A DNA stretch of 64,000 nt, taken from Spinacia oleracea. Taxonomy: Eukaryota; Streptophyta; Magnoliopsida; Caryophyllales; Amaranthaceae. The notes under the pieces were generated by a model. The model searched no databases and was not told where the DNA came from. It worked only from the letters and a program-made list of their open reading frames with translations. Where the stretch lies: assembly GCF_020520425.1 (NCBI RefSeq), contig NC_079492.1, positions 143,623,861 through 143,687,860 on the forward strand. The letters run 5' to 3'. Positions 36,677-46,930 of this stretch are shown here, piece after piece; position 1 is the first letter of the stretch, and each line of letters opens with the position of its first letter. The position numbers were made by a program, and so were the translations under genes.

Positions 36677-36696
36677 ACCAGTTCACACTTGCGAAT

Positions 36697-37019
36697 TTAA
36701 GTATGTTACTTCTATAGTTTAGACATGTTATTTTTTTTTATAATTTTAGAGGAGGTACTTTTTTTAGTTTAGGTGTGTTACTTCTATAGTTTATACATGT
36801 TACTTTTTTTATACGGAGTAGTTTTAGGGGATATACGTTCTTAGTTTAGGTATGTTACTTCTATAGTTTAGACATGTTACTTTTTTTTATATATAATTTT
36901 AGAGGAAGTACTTTTTTTAGTTTAGGTATGTTACTTCTATAGTTTAGACATGTTACTTTTTTTTTATAATTTTAGATGAGGTACTTTTTTAGTTTAGGTA
37001 TGTTACTTTTATAGTTTAG
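36697..37019 (+). repeat. 75-78 bp tandem units of element E, left part
   Basis: Units containing TATGTTACTTCTATAGTTTA and GACATGTTACTTTTTTTTAT repeat about four times. The array resumes at 44503-44700 on the other side of the inserted retrotransposon. Confidence 0.8.
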
Positions 37020-39639
37020 TGTAATACCCCGAAACTTTTAAACTCGTTTATTAAAAAATTAATAATATTTTATTAACGTAATTTCGTTTCAATTATTAGA
37101 TATAATTTAAAAATTTCGCTATTTTAAACGTTTTTACGATTTATTTTAAGTGATAAATTTATAAACGAAAATTTATTTATTTTTCGTTAACGATATATTT
37201 TACGAGACTTTGTTTTAATTAAACATTTATATATTTAGTAATTTCCTAAAATAGCAATTAAAATTCAGAAATTTGGCCTAACTACTTGAAATTACTAAAA
37301 TGCCCCTAAAGGACAAAATTTTCAATTTGCTTCTTCCTCCCTTGCCTTCCACGTACATGGAAGAAGGAAGCCATTCTTTCCTTCCTCTCTTCCCTTATTC
37401 CAGTCTACATTCATTTCCTTGGAGCCCAAGAACTTTTATTCTTCTAGAAATCAACCTAATTACAAATTGAATCAATTTCAGAATTATTTCAATGCAAAAA
37501 TCAAATTAACAAAATCTGAAAATTCCTCCCTTGTTCCTCCTTATTCGAACCACCACAACCGGCAGCCATCTGCCACCACCTTAACCACCACTGCAGACCA
37601 CCAACTACCCAGACCCGACCACCCACTTCGCCGGCCGACCACCTACTCCCACCATACCTCCCTTCGCTCTCCCTCCTCCTTCGAAATACTCCCTGCCTTC
37701 CTTCCCTCTCCTCTTCGTGGCACCACCAAAGCAACACCACCACTTCGTCCGTCACCAATCACCAACCCACGAACCACCAGCCACCGCGTCGACCGCCCAG
37801 AACCGCCCCAAGTCACCACCTCCACTTCCCCTGTTTCCTCCCTGTTTCGCACACCTCTGTCTCCCTCTTTCTTCGTCGCTGCTGCACCCCCCCAGGCCAC
37901 CGTACCACCTTTTATAACCACCTCAATCCCCGGCGATAGGCCGCTGCGCCGCCCCGGGTTCGACCCAGAAACACCCCTCCCGTGCTTTTTCTCTGTTTCG
38001 TTCGAACACCCCTTTCCTTTTTCCTTGCAGCTCCGCCGCCGCGAAGCCACCACCCCCGCTGTCGCCTCTCAGCCGTGGTTCCGCAGTGCGCCGCCCAGCC
38101 AACCACCCCTGCCTCCCTTCCTCTTCCCCTGCTCCTCCTTCGTGCCCTCCCTTCCCCTGCTCTCGTGCCTCCCCTGCATGTGTTTCCCTTTCCAGAAAAT
38201 AAGAGAAACAAGTTCCCTTTAGGAACCTTGTTCCTTTTATTCCCGTAACCAGGCCCAAATCCCTTAAGCCCAATTTTTTTTTCAATGTAAGTTTGCTATT
38301 TTAGTCCATTTACTAATCCAAATGTTTTATGAAATAAAATGGTTACTTAAAATAATATTGATTTTATGAAATCTGATTTAAATAATATTTTCGTTAATTT
38401 ATGAAATTCAAGTAATATATTCCTGAAAACCGATTTATGAAATTATATTTATCACTAAAATTGGTGTTTAATTATATTTTCATTAAAACTATGAATTTAT
38501 ATATTTCTAACTTTTCTTTTGAAAATTCGTTATTTATAATAATTCGAAATTTCTAAGTTAAATTATTACCATATTAGTAACTAATTCAATTATTTAATAT
38601 TTTGAAAGAAATTGGACTCGGAGTTCAGGAAGAACGATCCATCGAACAGGAAGTATAAACTACGGGAGGTAACATCTATTGCTAACACCCACAATTCCCT
38701 TATGAAACGTGTTTTATGAGATTGTGAAACGTATTTATAATGATATGCTTTTTATTGGATTGTGGGATATGAAATGTGTTTATAAGTGTATTTTATGAAT
38801 GACGATGTTCAAATATGTTTATGAATGATTTTATAAGAATGATGTTTATGAGTTACGAATAAGATATGAAACATGATAAATAAAAGTGTAACCGGTTCTG
38901 GCAGTTAGTGGGGTTACTATTTCTAGGTCGTGCACGTACCGCCGTACCGCGGGATACCCAACAAGGGAGAGTGCTCCTTGAGGGTTACCGCAAGCTAAAA
39001 GAGAAACTATTTAGGTACGGGCGTATGTCCAACAAGGGAGAGTGCTCCTTGAGGACTATCGCAAGGTGGGAGACGTCCCGCAAGGCTAACTTGTCAGTTA
39101 CCAAGTAAAATGAAGGTTTTATGAAAGATAATGGGAACTATTAAAGTTTCAAGTTATAAATGATGTTTTATTGCATTTATGAAAATGTTTTACTGTGTTC
39201 TATTCTCCCTGATTGCAAAGTAAATAAAATGAATTGAAATGAGTTTACGCTGTTAGGGTAGTATGTTACTGGGCCTCGGCTCACGATGTTGCTTTTGTTT
39301 TAGGTACGAAGAAGATCATGGGATGCCTTAGAGTGAGGATGCAACCATCAAATTCACGATCGATGTTTAGTAAAGATAATTATGTCATTAGTAATAAAGG
39401 GATGTATTAATTAAACTCTAAGTTTGATCTCATGATTTGAGTTAGATTTTAATACTAATATTAACCAAATGCTAAAAGTATTTATTATTAAAGTTTATTT
39501 AGTAATTTAAAAAGGTTATGTCGTCTTGTATTTCCCACGAGGGAAATACGGCAAGTGACGCTCCGACTAAATTAGGGTTTCCGCTGCTAATTAAAGATAA
39601 TTAACCTAATTAATGGTGTTTAGAAGTCGGGGCGTTACA
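37020..39639 (+). repeat. 5' LTR, 2620 bp
   Basis: The LTR begins TGTAATACCCCGAAAC. It carries a CT-rich stretch with a long open frame (37419-38222). A 26-bp direct repeat at 38958-38983 and 39029-39054 holds the core GGGAGAGTGCTCCTTGAGG. In my reading it differs from the 3' LTR by one T/A substitution near 37100 and one T in the T run near 38271-38282. Confidence 0.95.
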
Positions 39640-39642
39640 GTT

Positions 39643-39656
39643 TGGTATTCAGAGCC
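39643..39656 (+). other. primer binding site, initiator tRNA-Met type
   Basis: TGGTATTCAGAGCC starts three bases after the LTR. The usual plant form is TGGTATCAGAGC; this one carries an extra T. Confidence 0.8.
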
Positions 39657-39911
39657 AAGGTTCTGCGACCATAAGTGCTAAACTTTACGGGTTTTGCACG
39701 AAATAAAATTTATTAGGTTTTAAGCAAGAATTTTAAGGAATGAGAAAAAAGAATAAGTTAAAATCATGCTAAGTTAAAATGAAATGAGTGTGAGTGATAG
39801 GACGGGGAACGCAACGGGAATGTTTCTTTATTATGATTTGCAGAATTTCTTAGTCTAATTTCAAGAAGAAAAGATTATCTGAAGTGTTGTATCCTTGCGA
39901 TCAGATCGGCG

Positions 39912-41078
39912 ATGACTTCAAGCGGAAATATTCCTATTAACGATAACGATGTTAACGATGGCAATGGTAATCACAAATCTGTATTAGCGCTGGGAGGAAT
40001 GCAAGAAAGAATTGAAGAATTGCGCAAGGATCCCATTTTCGGGGACACTCCTGGAGAAACAAGCGATAATCGAATGGATTTAATGAGATTGATAATGTCG
40101 GAACTTCTGCAAGGGAATCGTCAAAAGCCAAGGTCAGAGCAAGAAGAATGCTCCAACATGTTCAAGAAGTTCGCTTCTCATAAACCCCCTACCTATGATG
40201 GCAAGCCAGACCCTACTGAATTTGAGGAATGGATTAGCGATATGGAGAAGCTATTTGATGCTACGCAATGCCCCGAGAAGTGGAAGGTCAACTATGCCGT
40301 CTTTTACTTGAAAGGACAAGCCAACCTATGGTGGAAAAATGTTAGAGGAATACAAAATGAGCCTGGTTTTGGTTGGGAAAAACTGACGGAAGCTATGCGG
40401 GAACAATTTTATCCCTATTCTCTGCAACTGCAAATGGAATCGGAATTTATCAAATTGAGTCAAGGAAAGAAGAATGTCCTGGAATATGCAGTGAAATTCA
40501 ATGAGCTTGCTCGATTTGCCCCTGACCTGGTGACTACTGATAGGCAAAGGATGAATCGATTTGAAGGAGGATTAAGCATTGAGATCCGTGATCGTCTTTC
40601 GAGTTCTAGAATTTCCACTTTCCAAGAGTTGTACGATCGAGCAATTAACGTCGAAAGAATTATCAAGCTTCGAGAAGAAACATATGGAAAACGAAAAGGG
40701 AGCTTCGAAGAAAATCAACCGAACAATAAGAAACAAAATGTCAATGTCAGCTATCAAGGAGGGAATAACGGAAACCAAAACTTCAACAAGAATCGTGGAT
40801 GCGCCAAGTGTGGAAGATGGAACCATACTGAGAAAGAATGTCGAATTGGTACGCGAGATTGTTTCAAATGTGGTAGCAAAGATCACCAAATCAGAGATTG
40901 TCCGCAAATACATCGAGAGCAAGGTGATAGGAGAAACGATGAAAACAAAGGAAATGGTGGCACTACAAATTTCAACCGTAATCCCCCACGTGGAGCAACT
41001 TCGAATGGAAGAGTGTTTTTAATGCAAGGAAAAGACGATGACGCAAATGACAATGACGACTTCGCTACTATGGAGTAA
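39912..41078 (+). CDS. gag: retrotransposon Gag polyprotein, 388 aa, two zinc knuckles
   Basis: A single intact frame. Residues about 95-200 contain the retrotransposon Gag domain (YDGKPDPTEFEEWISDMEKL, then AVFYLKGQANLWWKN). The C-terminal part has two CCHC zinc knuckles of the form C-X2-C-X4-H-X4-C at about residues 297-310 and 317-330. Gag packages the element RNA into virus-like particles in the cytoplasm. The frame ends in a TAA stop and is not continued by any pol frame in the 800 bases before the 3' LTR. The frame being open and the LTRs near-identical argue that the element moved recently. Confidence 0.92.
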   Translation: MTSSGNIPINDNDVNDGNGNHKSVLALGGMQERIEELRKDPIFGDTPGETSDNRMDLMRLIMSELLQGNRQKPRSEQEECSNMFKKFASHKPPTYDGKPDPTEFEEWISDMEKLFDATQCPEKWKVNYAVFYLKGQANLWWKNVRGIQNEPGFGWEKLTEAMREQFYPYSLQLQMESEFIKLSQGKKNVLEYAVKFNELARFAPDLVTTDRQRMNRFEGGLSIEIRDRLSSSRISTFQELYDRAINVERIIKLREETYGKRKGSFEENQPNNKKQNVNVSYQGGNNGNQNFNKNRGCAKCGRWNHTEKECRIGTRDCFKCGSKDHQIRDCPQIHREQGDRRNDENKGNGGTTNFNRNPPRGATSNGRVFLMQGKDDDANDNDDFATME

Positions 41079-41868
41079 AGAATGAATGATCTTTTGAAAA
41101 CGCGTGATCGAACATCTAGAAGAAATAGTCTAAACTAAATGATGGAAATTTTGAAAGTAATATGCGTTAATCAAGTATCAAACTAAGATGTATTACCATC
41201 ATTAGTTATATGAATGTTATGCTTATGTATGAAATTTTCAATTAAAGAATTATGTGTTTAAGATATGCTTTATGAATTATGTTTATGCTGACATGATTGT
41301 ATTGGTAATAACTAATCGTTACGTATGAAAGTCGTCTTCGATGGAGGTTCTCCTGAGCTCAGAGTATGAGATTGTTATAATAAATGACTTTTACGAATTA
41401 TTTGAGTATTGCAATTGTTAGATAAATATTTATTCTCATTTTCAAAGTCATAAATTTTGCATTAAATATTACTATTTTTTTGGTAAGAAAAATATTTTCA
41501 AACAAGATATCACAAAGTAAAATGGGAGCCTAGTCTAAGCTAACAAGTTTGCCCCTTTTATGTTCTTTGCTCCTCGATCCTATTTTATGAAGTAAAGTGG
41601 AGGTACGAAAGATGCTGGCAGAATGTAATTGACCTTAATGACGATTAAGGGTCGATATATAATTTTGCCCCTTTTGTATTCTTTACTCTTCGATTCTAGG
41701 TCTTGAGTTGAAGCGGAGTCATTAAAGAAGATGGCGGAATGTAGGCTAGACAATGTCGGAATTGGAATGAAATTGTGAGATCTTGGTTTTAAATAAAATA
41801 TCGTACTTTTATTCAAATATTTTCAACTTTCAACGATCAATTCAAGTTTCGAGGACGAAACTTTTTCT
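41079..41868 (+). other. non-coding remainder between gag and the 3' LTR
   Basis: AT-rich sequence without pol motifs. A short segment CGTCTTCGATGGAGGTTCTC (about 41333) and the GAGGACGAAACTTTTTCTAA lead-in to the purine tract resemble what flanks the end of pol in Tekay/Del elements, so this may be what remained after loss of pol (inference). Confidence 0.5.
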
Positions 41869-41881
41869 AAGGGGGTAGGAA
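41869..41881 (+). other. polypurine tract
   Basis: AAGGGGGTAGGAA lies directly before the 3' LTR start TGTAATACC, the expected site of plus-strand priming. Confidence 0.85.
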
Positions 41882-44502
41882 TGTAATACCCCGAAACTTT
41901 TAAACTCGTTTATTAAAAAATTAATAATATTTTATTAACGTAATTTCGTTTCAATTATTAGAAATAATTTAAAAATTTCGCTATTTTAAACGTTTTTACG
42001 ATTTATTTTAAGTGATAAATTTATAAACGAAAATTTATTTATTTTTCGTTAACGATATATTTTACGAGACTTTGTTTTAATTAAACATTTATATATTTAG
42101 TAATTTCCTAAAATAGCAATTAAAATTCAGAAATTTGGCCTAACTACTTGAAATTACTAAAATGCCCCTAAAGGACAAAATTTTCAATTTGCTTCTTCCT
42201 CCCTTGCCTTCCACGTACATGGAAGAAGGAAGCCATTCTTTCCTTCCTCTCTTCCCTTATTCCAGTCTACATTCATTTCCTTGGAGCCCAAGAACTTTTA
42301 TTCTTCTAGAAATCAACCTAATTACAAATTGAATCAATTTCAGAATTATTTCAATGCAAAAATCAAATTAACAAAATCTGAAAATTCCTCCCTTGTTCCT
42401 CCTTATTCGAACCACCACAACCGGCAGCCATCTGCCACCACCTTAACCACCACTGCAGACCACCAACTACCCAGACCCGACCACCCACTTCGCCGGCCGA
42501 CCACCTACTCCCACCATACCTCCCTTCGCTCTCCCTCCTCCTTCGAAATACTCCCTGCCTTCCTTCCCTCTCCTCTTCGTGGCACCACCAAAGCAACACC
42601 ACCACTTCGTCCGTCACCAATCACCAACCCACGAACCACCAGCCACCGCGTCGACCGCCCAGAACCGCCCCAAGTCACCACCTCCACTTCCCCTGTTTCC
42701 TCCCTGTTTCGCACACCTCTGTCTCCCTCTTTCTTCGTCGCTGCTGCACCCCCCCAGGCCACCGTACCACCTTTTATAACCACCTCAATCCCCGGCGATA
42801 GGCCGCTGCGCCGCCCCGGGTTCGACCCAGAAACACCCCTCCCGTGCTTTTTCTCTGTTTCGTTCGAACACCCCTTTCCTTTTTCCTTGCAGCTCCGCCG
42901 CCGCGAAGCCACCACCCCCGCTGTCGCCTCTCAGCCGTGGTTCCGCAGTGCGCCGCCCAGCCAACCACCCCTGCCTCCCTTCCTCTTCCCCTGCTCCTCC
43001 TTCGTGCCCTCCCTTCCCCTGCTCTCGTGCCTCCCCTGCATGTGTTTCCCTTTCCAGAAAATAAGAGAAACAAGTTCCCTTTAGGAACCTTGTTCCTTTT
43101 ATTCCCGTAACCAGGCCCAAATCCCTTAAGCCCAATTTTTTTTTTCAATGTAAGTTTGCTATTTTAGTCCATTTACTAATCCAAATGTTTTATGAAATAA
43201 AATGGTTACTTAAAATAATATTGATTTTATGAAATCTGATTTAAATAATATTTTCGTTAATTTATGAAATTCAAGTAATATATTCCTGAAAACCGATTTA
43301 TGAAATTATATTTATCACTAAAATTGGTGTTTAATTATATTTTCATTAAAACTATGAATTTATATATTTCTAACTTTTCTTTTGAAAATTCGTTATTTAT
43401 AATAATTCGAAATTTCTAAGTTAAATTATTACCATATTAGTAACTAATTCAATTATTTAATATTTTGAAAGAAATTGGACTCGGAGTTCAGGAAGAACGA
43501 TCCATCGAACAGGAAGTATAAACTACGGGAGGTAACATCTATTGCTAACACCCACAATTCCCTTATGAAACGTGTTTTATGAGATTGTGAAACGTATTTA
43601 TAATGATATGCTTTTTATTGGATTGTGGGATATGAAATGTGTTTATAAGTGTATTTTATGAATGACGATGTTCAAATATGTTTATGAATGATTTTATAAG
43701 AATGATGTTTATGAGTTACGAATAAGATATGAAACATGATAAATAAAAGTGTAACCGGTTCTGGCAGTTAGTGGGGTTACTATTTCTAGGTCGTGCACGT
43801 ACCGCCGTACCGCGGGATACCCAACAAGGGAGAGTGCTCCTTGAGGGTTACCGCAAGCTAAAAGAGAAACTATTTAGGTACGGGCGTATGTCCAACAAGG
43901 GAGAGTGCTCCTTGAGGACTATCGCAAGGTGGGAGACGTCCCGCAAGGCTAACTTGTCAGTTACCAAGTAAAATGAAGGTTTTATGAAAGATAATGGGAA
44001 CTATTAAAGTTTCAAGTTATAAATGATGTTTTATTGCATTTATGAAAATGTTTTACTGTGTTCTATTCTCCCTGATTGCAAAGTAAATAAAATGAATTGA
44101 AATGAGTTTACGCTGTTAGGGTAGTATGTTACTGGGCCTCGGCTCACGATGTTGCTTTTGTTTTAGGTACGAAGAAGATCATGGGATGCCTTAGAGTGAG
44201 GATGCAACCATCAAATTCACGATCGATGTTTAGTAAAGATAATTATGTCATTAGTAATAAAGGGATGTATTAATTAAACTCTAAGTTTGATCTCATGATT
44301 TGAGTTAGATTTTAATACTAATATTAACCAAATGCTAAAAGTATTTATTATTAAAGTTTATTTAGTAATTTAAAAAGGTTATGTCGTCTTGTATTTCCCA
44401 CGAGGGAAATACGGCAAGTGACGCTCCGACTAAATTAGGGTTTCCGCTGCTAATTAAAGATAATTAACCTAATTAATGGTGTTTAGAAGTCGGGGCGTTA
44501 CA
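41882..44502 (+). repeat. 3' LTR, 2621 bp
   Basis: Near-identical to the 5' LTR, with the same internal frame, 26-bp direct repeat and termini. It ends GGCGTTACA at 44502, followed by the target duplication TTTAG. Confidence 0.95.
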
Positions 44503-44713
44503 TTTAGACATGTTAATTTTTTTTAATATGGAATAGTTTTAGGGGAGGTACATTTTTAGTTTAGGTATGTTACTTCTATAGTTTAGACATGTTACTTTTT
44601 TTTATAATTTTAGAGGAGGTACTTTTTTAGTTTAGGTGTGTTACTTCTATAGTTTAGATCTGTTACTTTTTTTTTTTTAGTTTTAGGGGAGGTACGCGGT
44701 TGGTTTCGCGCTC

Positions 44714-44740
44714 GTCACACCATCAAGTTGATGGTGTGAC
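44714..44740. repeat. perfect palindrome in right TIR of element E
   Basis: GTCACACCATCAA and TTGATGGTGTGAC are exact inverses around a single G. Confidence 0.9.
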
Positions 44741-45708
44741 TGGTCTCACAGGAGACGCGCTGTAATTAATTAGGTGTCACATAGACATGTTAATTAATTA
44801 ATTAATTAATTACTAATATATACAACTCCATCTAAAATCAAACACTCTAATAAAAAATAAATCTAAAATAAAATTCATCCAAAATCAAACAATAATCTAA
44901 AATAAAATAAATAAAATTCCATTTAAAATCAAACATTAATACAATATTAGAGCGCCACGTAGAAAAATCTAATGTTTTCGGCCTCACGAGGCATATTTGC
45001 TGAAATATTAGAGCGCCACCTAGGATTACTAATGGTTTCGGCCAATGAAAAATAAGATTACTAATTTCTTTTTGAATTAAAAAAATCAAGTGCCACGTAG
45101 ATAATTAATTAGGTTCCACGTAGATATTTTAATTAAATAATTACTAATATATATACAACTCCATCGAAAATCAATCACTCTAATAATTAAAAATCGATTT
45201 CCACCACGTAGATATTATAATTAATTAATTAATTAATTAATTAATTACTAATATACAACTCCATCTAAAATCAAACACTCTAATAATTAAAAAATAAATC
45301 TAAAATAAAATTCATCCAAAATCAAACAATAATCTAAAATAAAATAAATACAATTCAATTTAAAATCAAACATTAATCCAATATTAGAGTGCAACGTAGA
45401 AAAATCTAATGGTTTCAGCCAATGAAAAATAAGATTATAAAATTAATTTTGAATTAAAAAAGTCGAGTGCCACGTAAAGAAATGATTAAGTGTCACGTAG
45501 ATATTTTTTATTTATTAATTATTAATATTACGCATATACAATTTCATCCAAAAACAAACACTCTCATAATAAAAAAAAAAATCTAAAATGAAATTCAATG
45601 CAAAATAAAAAACTAATCTTCTAAAATATAAAAGTGGTATATACATAGGATATTTATTTAAACATAAAAATTTAATAGAATCCGTGCATCGCACGGGCTA
45701 AAATCTAG

Positions 45709-46930
45709 TTTACAACTAAAATAAGTTTCAATAAATTTATATAAGTAAAAATCAGGTGAGAAAAGAAGTTCATTATAACAAAAAAGAAATACTTCACTAC
45801 ACAACATGTCTGATTCCGGTCTATTACTTTAATTTAACTTGTAATATTTTGAATTATGTATAAGTAAAAATTATTAAAAAATTGATATTTTCAAAATATG
45901 TATCAATAAAATCTACTCCAACATGATCACAAATTAGTAAATTACTACATTTTTCTCACATGATAATGTTTTGATGTACTTCCTCAGTTTCATTATAGAG
46001 GCATCATTTTGATTTTCTATACTATTTATATACGAGTAACTATGACCATCAATATCTTACATATCAGTAAAAATTATAAAAATTTTACTCAGTATGTTAT
46101 GAAATTATAAAATAGATTAACCCAATAACAATGAAAAATACAAAATTTAGCTTTACATATTAGTAACAAATATGGTCAATGTTTGTAAATGAATAGTGTA
46201 AAATGTCAACAGTGCATTTAAAGATTATTGTAGGGCGGGCTGGATCAAGGCCCGATCCAACCATGCACAAAAAAAAGTACAGCTCAACACGAGCACGAAG
46301 TCATGGTTGGGTTTGAGTCTTATTTTGTTGAAAAAAGCACAATAAGACAAGACACGACTCGACCCGACACAAAGACTCGTGGACCTATTCCCACCCAGTC
46401 CGGTACGAAGTAGAGTGGGCTTGACATTAACCGGACCCGTTCAGACCCTGGCCCACAACAATCTTTATGAAGTTCATAGTATATAATATTGTAGATATAC
46501 CGTAAATTTTTCATATTTTAAAGTTTAAACACATTTCAAAATGTAAAAACTTTCAATAACAGAATCCGATAGTATAACAATATAAAAAATAAAAATTGTA
46601 ATTGATTCACACCCAACAAAAATAAACCTTCATCCTTCAACATCGATTTATCAAAATCTGCCAACAAACGAAGCTCTCGGCCTCTGGGCACTTCGCCAGC
46701 CTTACTTGAACCATGTTATCAATGCCGCTTGCCAGCCTATATAAATAACAAAAATCACGTAATAACAACAAATTCAAGAGGGTAATTTCGACAGAAAGGT
46801 ACCTCTACAGAGATTCCATCCATTACGATTAAAACAAATAAATAAAATAGAAAATAGATTTGGTTTTTCTGAAGCTCCAAATGATGTGCTAGTCATTTTA
46901 AGACTTTATTATTATTATTTTTATTTTAGG
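45709..46930. other. intergenic between the Helitron and CIP1
   Basis: No gene. About 46230-46455 has GC-richer sequence with repeated GGGC/GACCCG words, as seen at ends of plant hAT-type elements, but no paired ends were resolved. The right end becomes CT-rich (TTTCACTTTCTCTCTCCTCT), consistent with a transcription start for CIP1. Confidence 0.4.

Larger units (their letters stand above)
37020..44502 (+). mobile_element. gag-only Ty3/gypsy LTR retrotransposon (TR-GAG type), 7.48 kb, very young
   Basis: Two long terminal repeats (37020-39639 and 41882-44502) start TGTAATACCCCG and end GGCGTTACA. TTTAG flanks both sides (37015-37019 and 44503-44507). A primer binding site resembling initiator-Met (TGGTATTCAGAGCC) and a purine tract (GGGGGTAGGAA) are in place. 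The 2.24-kb interior encodes Gag only: no protease, reverse transcriptase, RNase H or integrase frame was found. Mobility would therefore need enzymes from an autonomous relative. The purine-tract context and zinc-knuckle Gag suggest the Tekay/Del chromovirus lineage (inference). The inserted position splits the tandem array of element E. Confidence 0.93.
36631..44762. mobile_element. Non-autonomous TIR element with palindromic ends (element E), split by a retrotransposon
   Basis: The ends pair over about 45 bp (TGAGAC...TCACACCATCAAC type). Each contains a hairpin: CTCACCATCA / TGATGGTGAG at 36655-36676, and a perfect 13-bp-arm palindrome at 44714-44740. The 9-bp duplication TAATTAATT (36622-36630 and 44763-44771) is perfect but lies in AATT-rich DNA, so it is weaker evidence than usual. 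Without the inserted retrotransposon the element is about 640 bp. Its interior is a tandem array of about 75-78 bp units (TATGTTACTTCTATAGTTTA). Non-coding. Confidence 0.65.
35846..45708 (+). mobile_element. Non-autonomous Helitron carrying nested elements
   Basis: The 3' end shows the diagnostic arrangement: a hairpin CCGTGCATCGCACGG (45682-45696), then TCTAG ending at 45708 and followed by T. The 5' end starts TCTAATATACATATATAAAG after an A at 35845, so the insertion is between A and T as expected for Helitrons. Internal sequence is repetitive: AGAGCGCCACCTAGGATTAC occurs near 35890 and again near 45012, and blocks of TAATTAATTAGGTGTCACAT recur. No Rep/helicase coding was seen, so it is non-autonomous. 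About 8.1 kb of the span is a later insertion (36631-44762). The second 5'-like segment near 45000 leaves open that two related Helitron copies are joined. Confidence 0.65.

Noticed and set aside
37419-38222. 267-aa frame in the 5' LTR (and its copy at 42281-43084) as a host gene
   Set aside because: It lies wholly inside a long terminal repeat, is duplicated exactly with the LTR, is compositionally biased, and has open frames on both strands.
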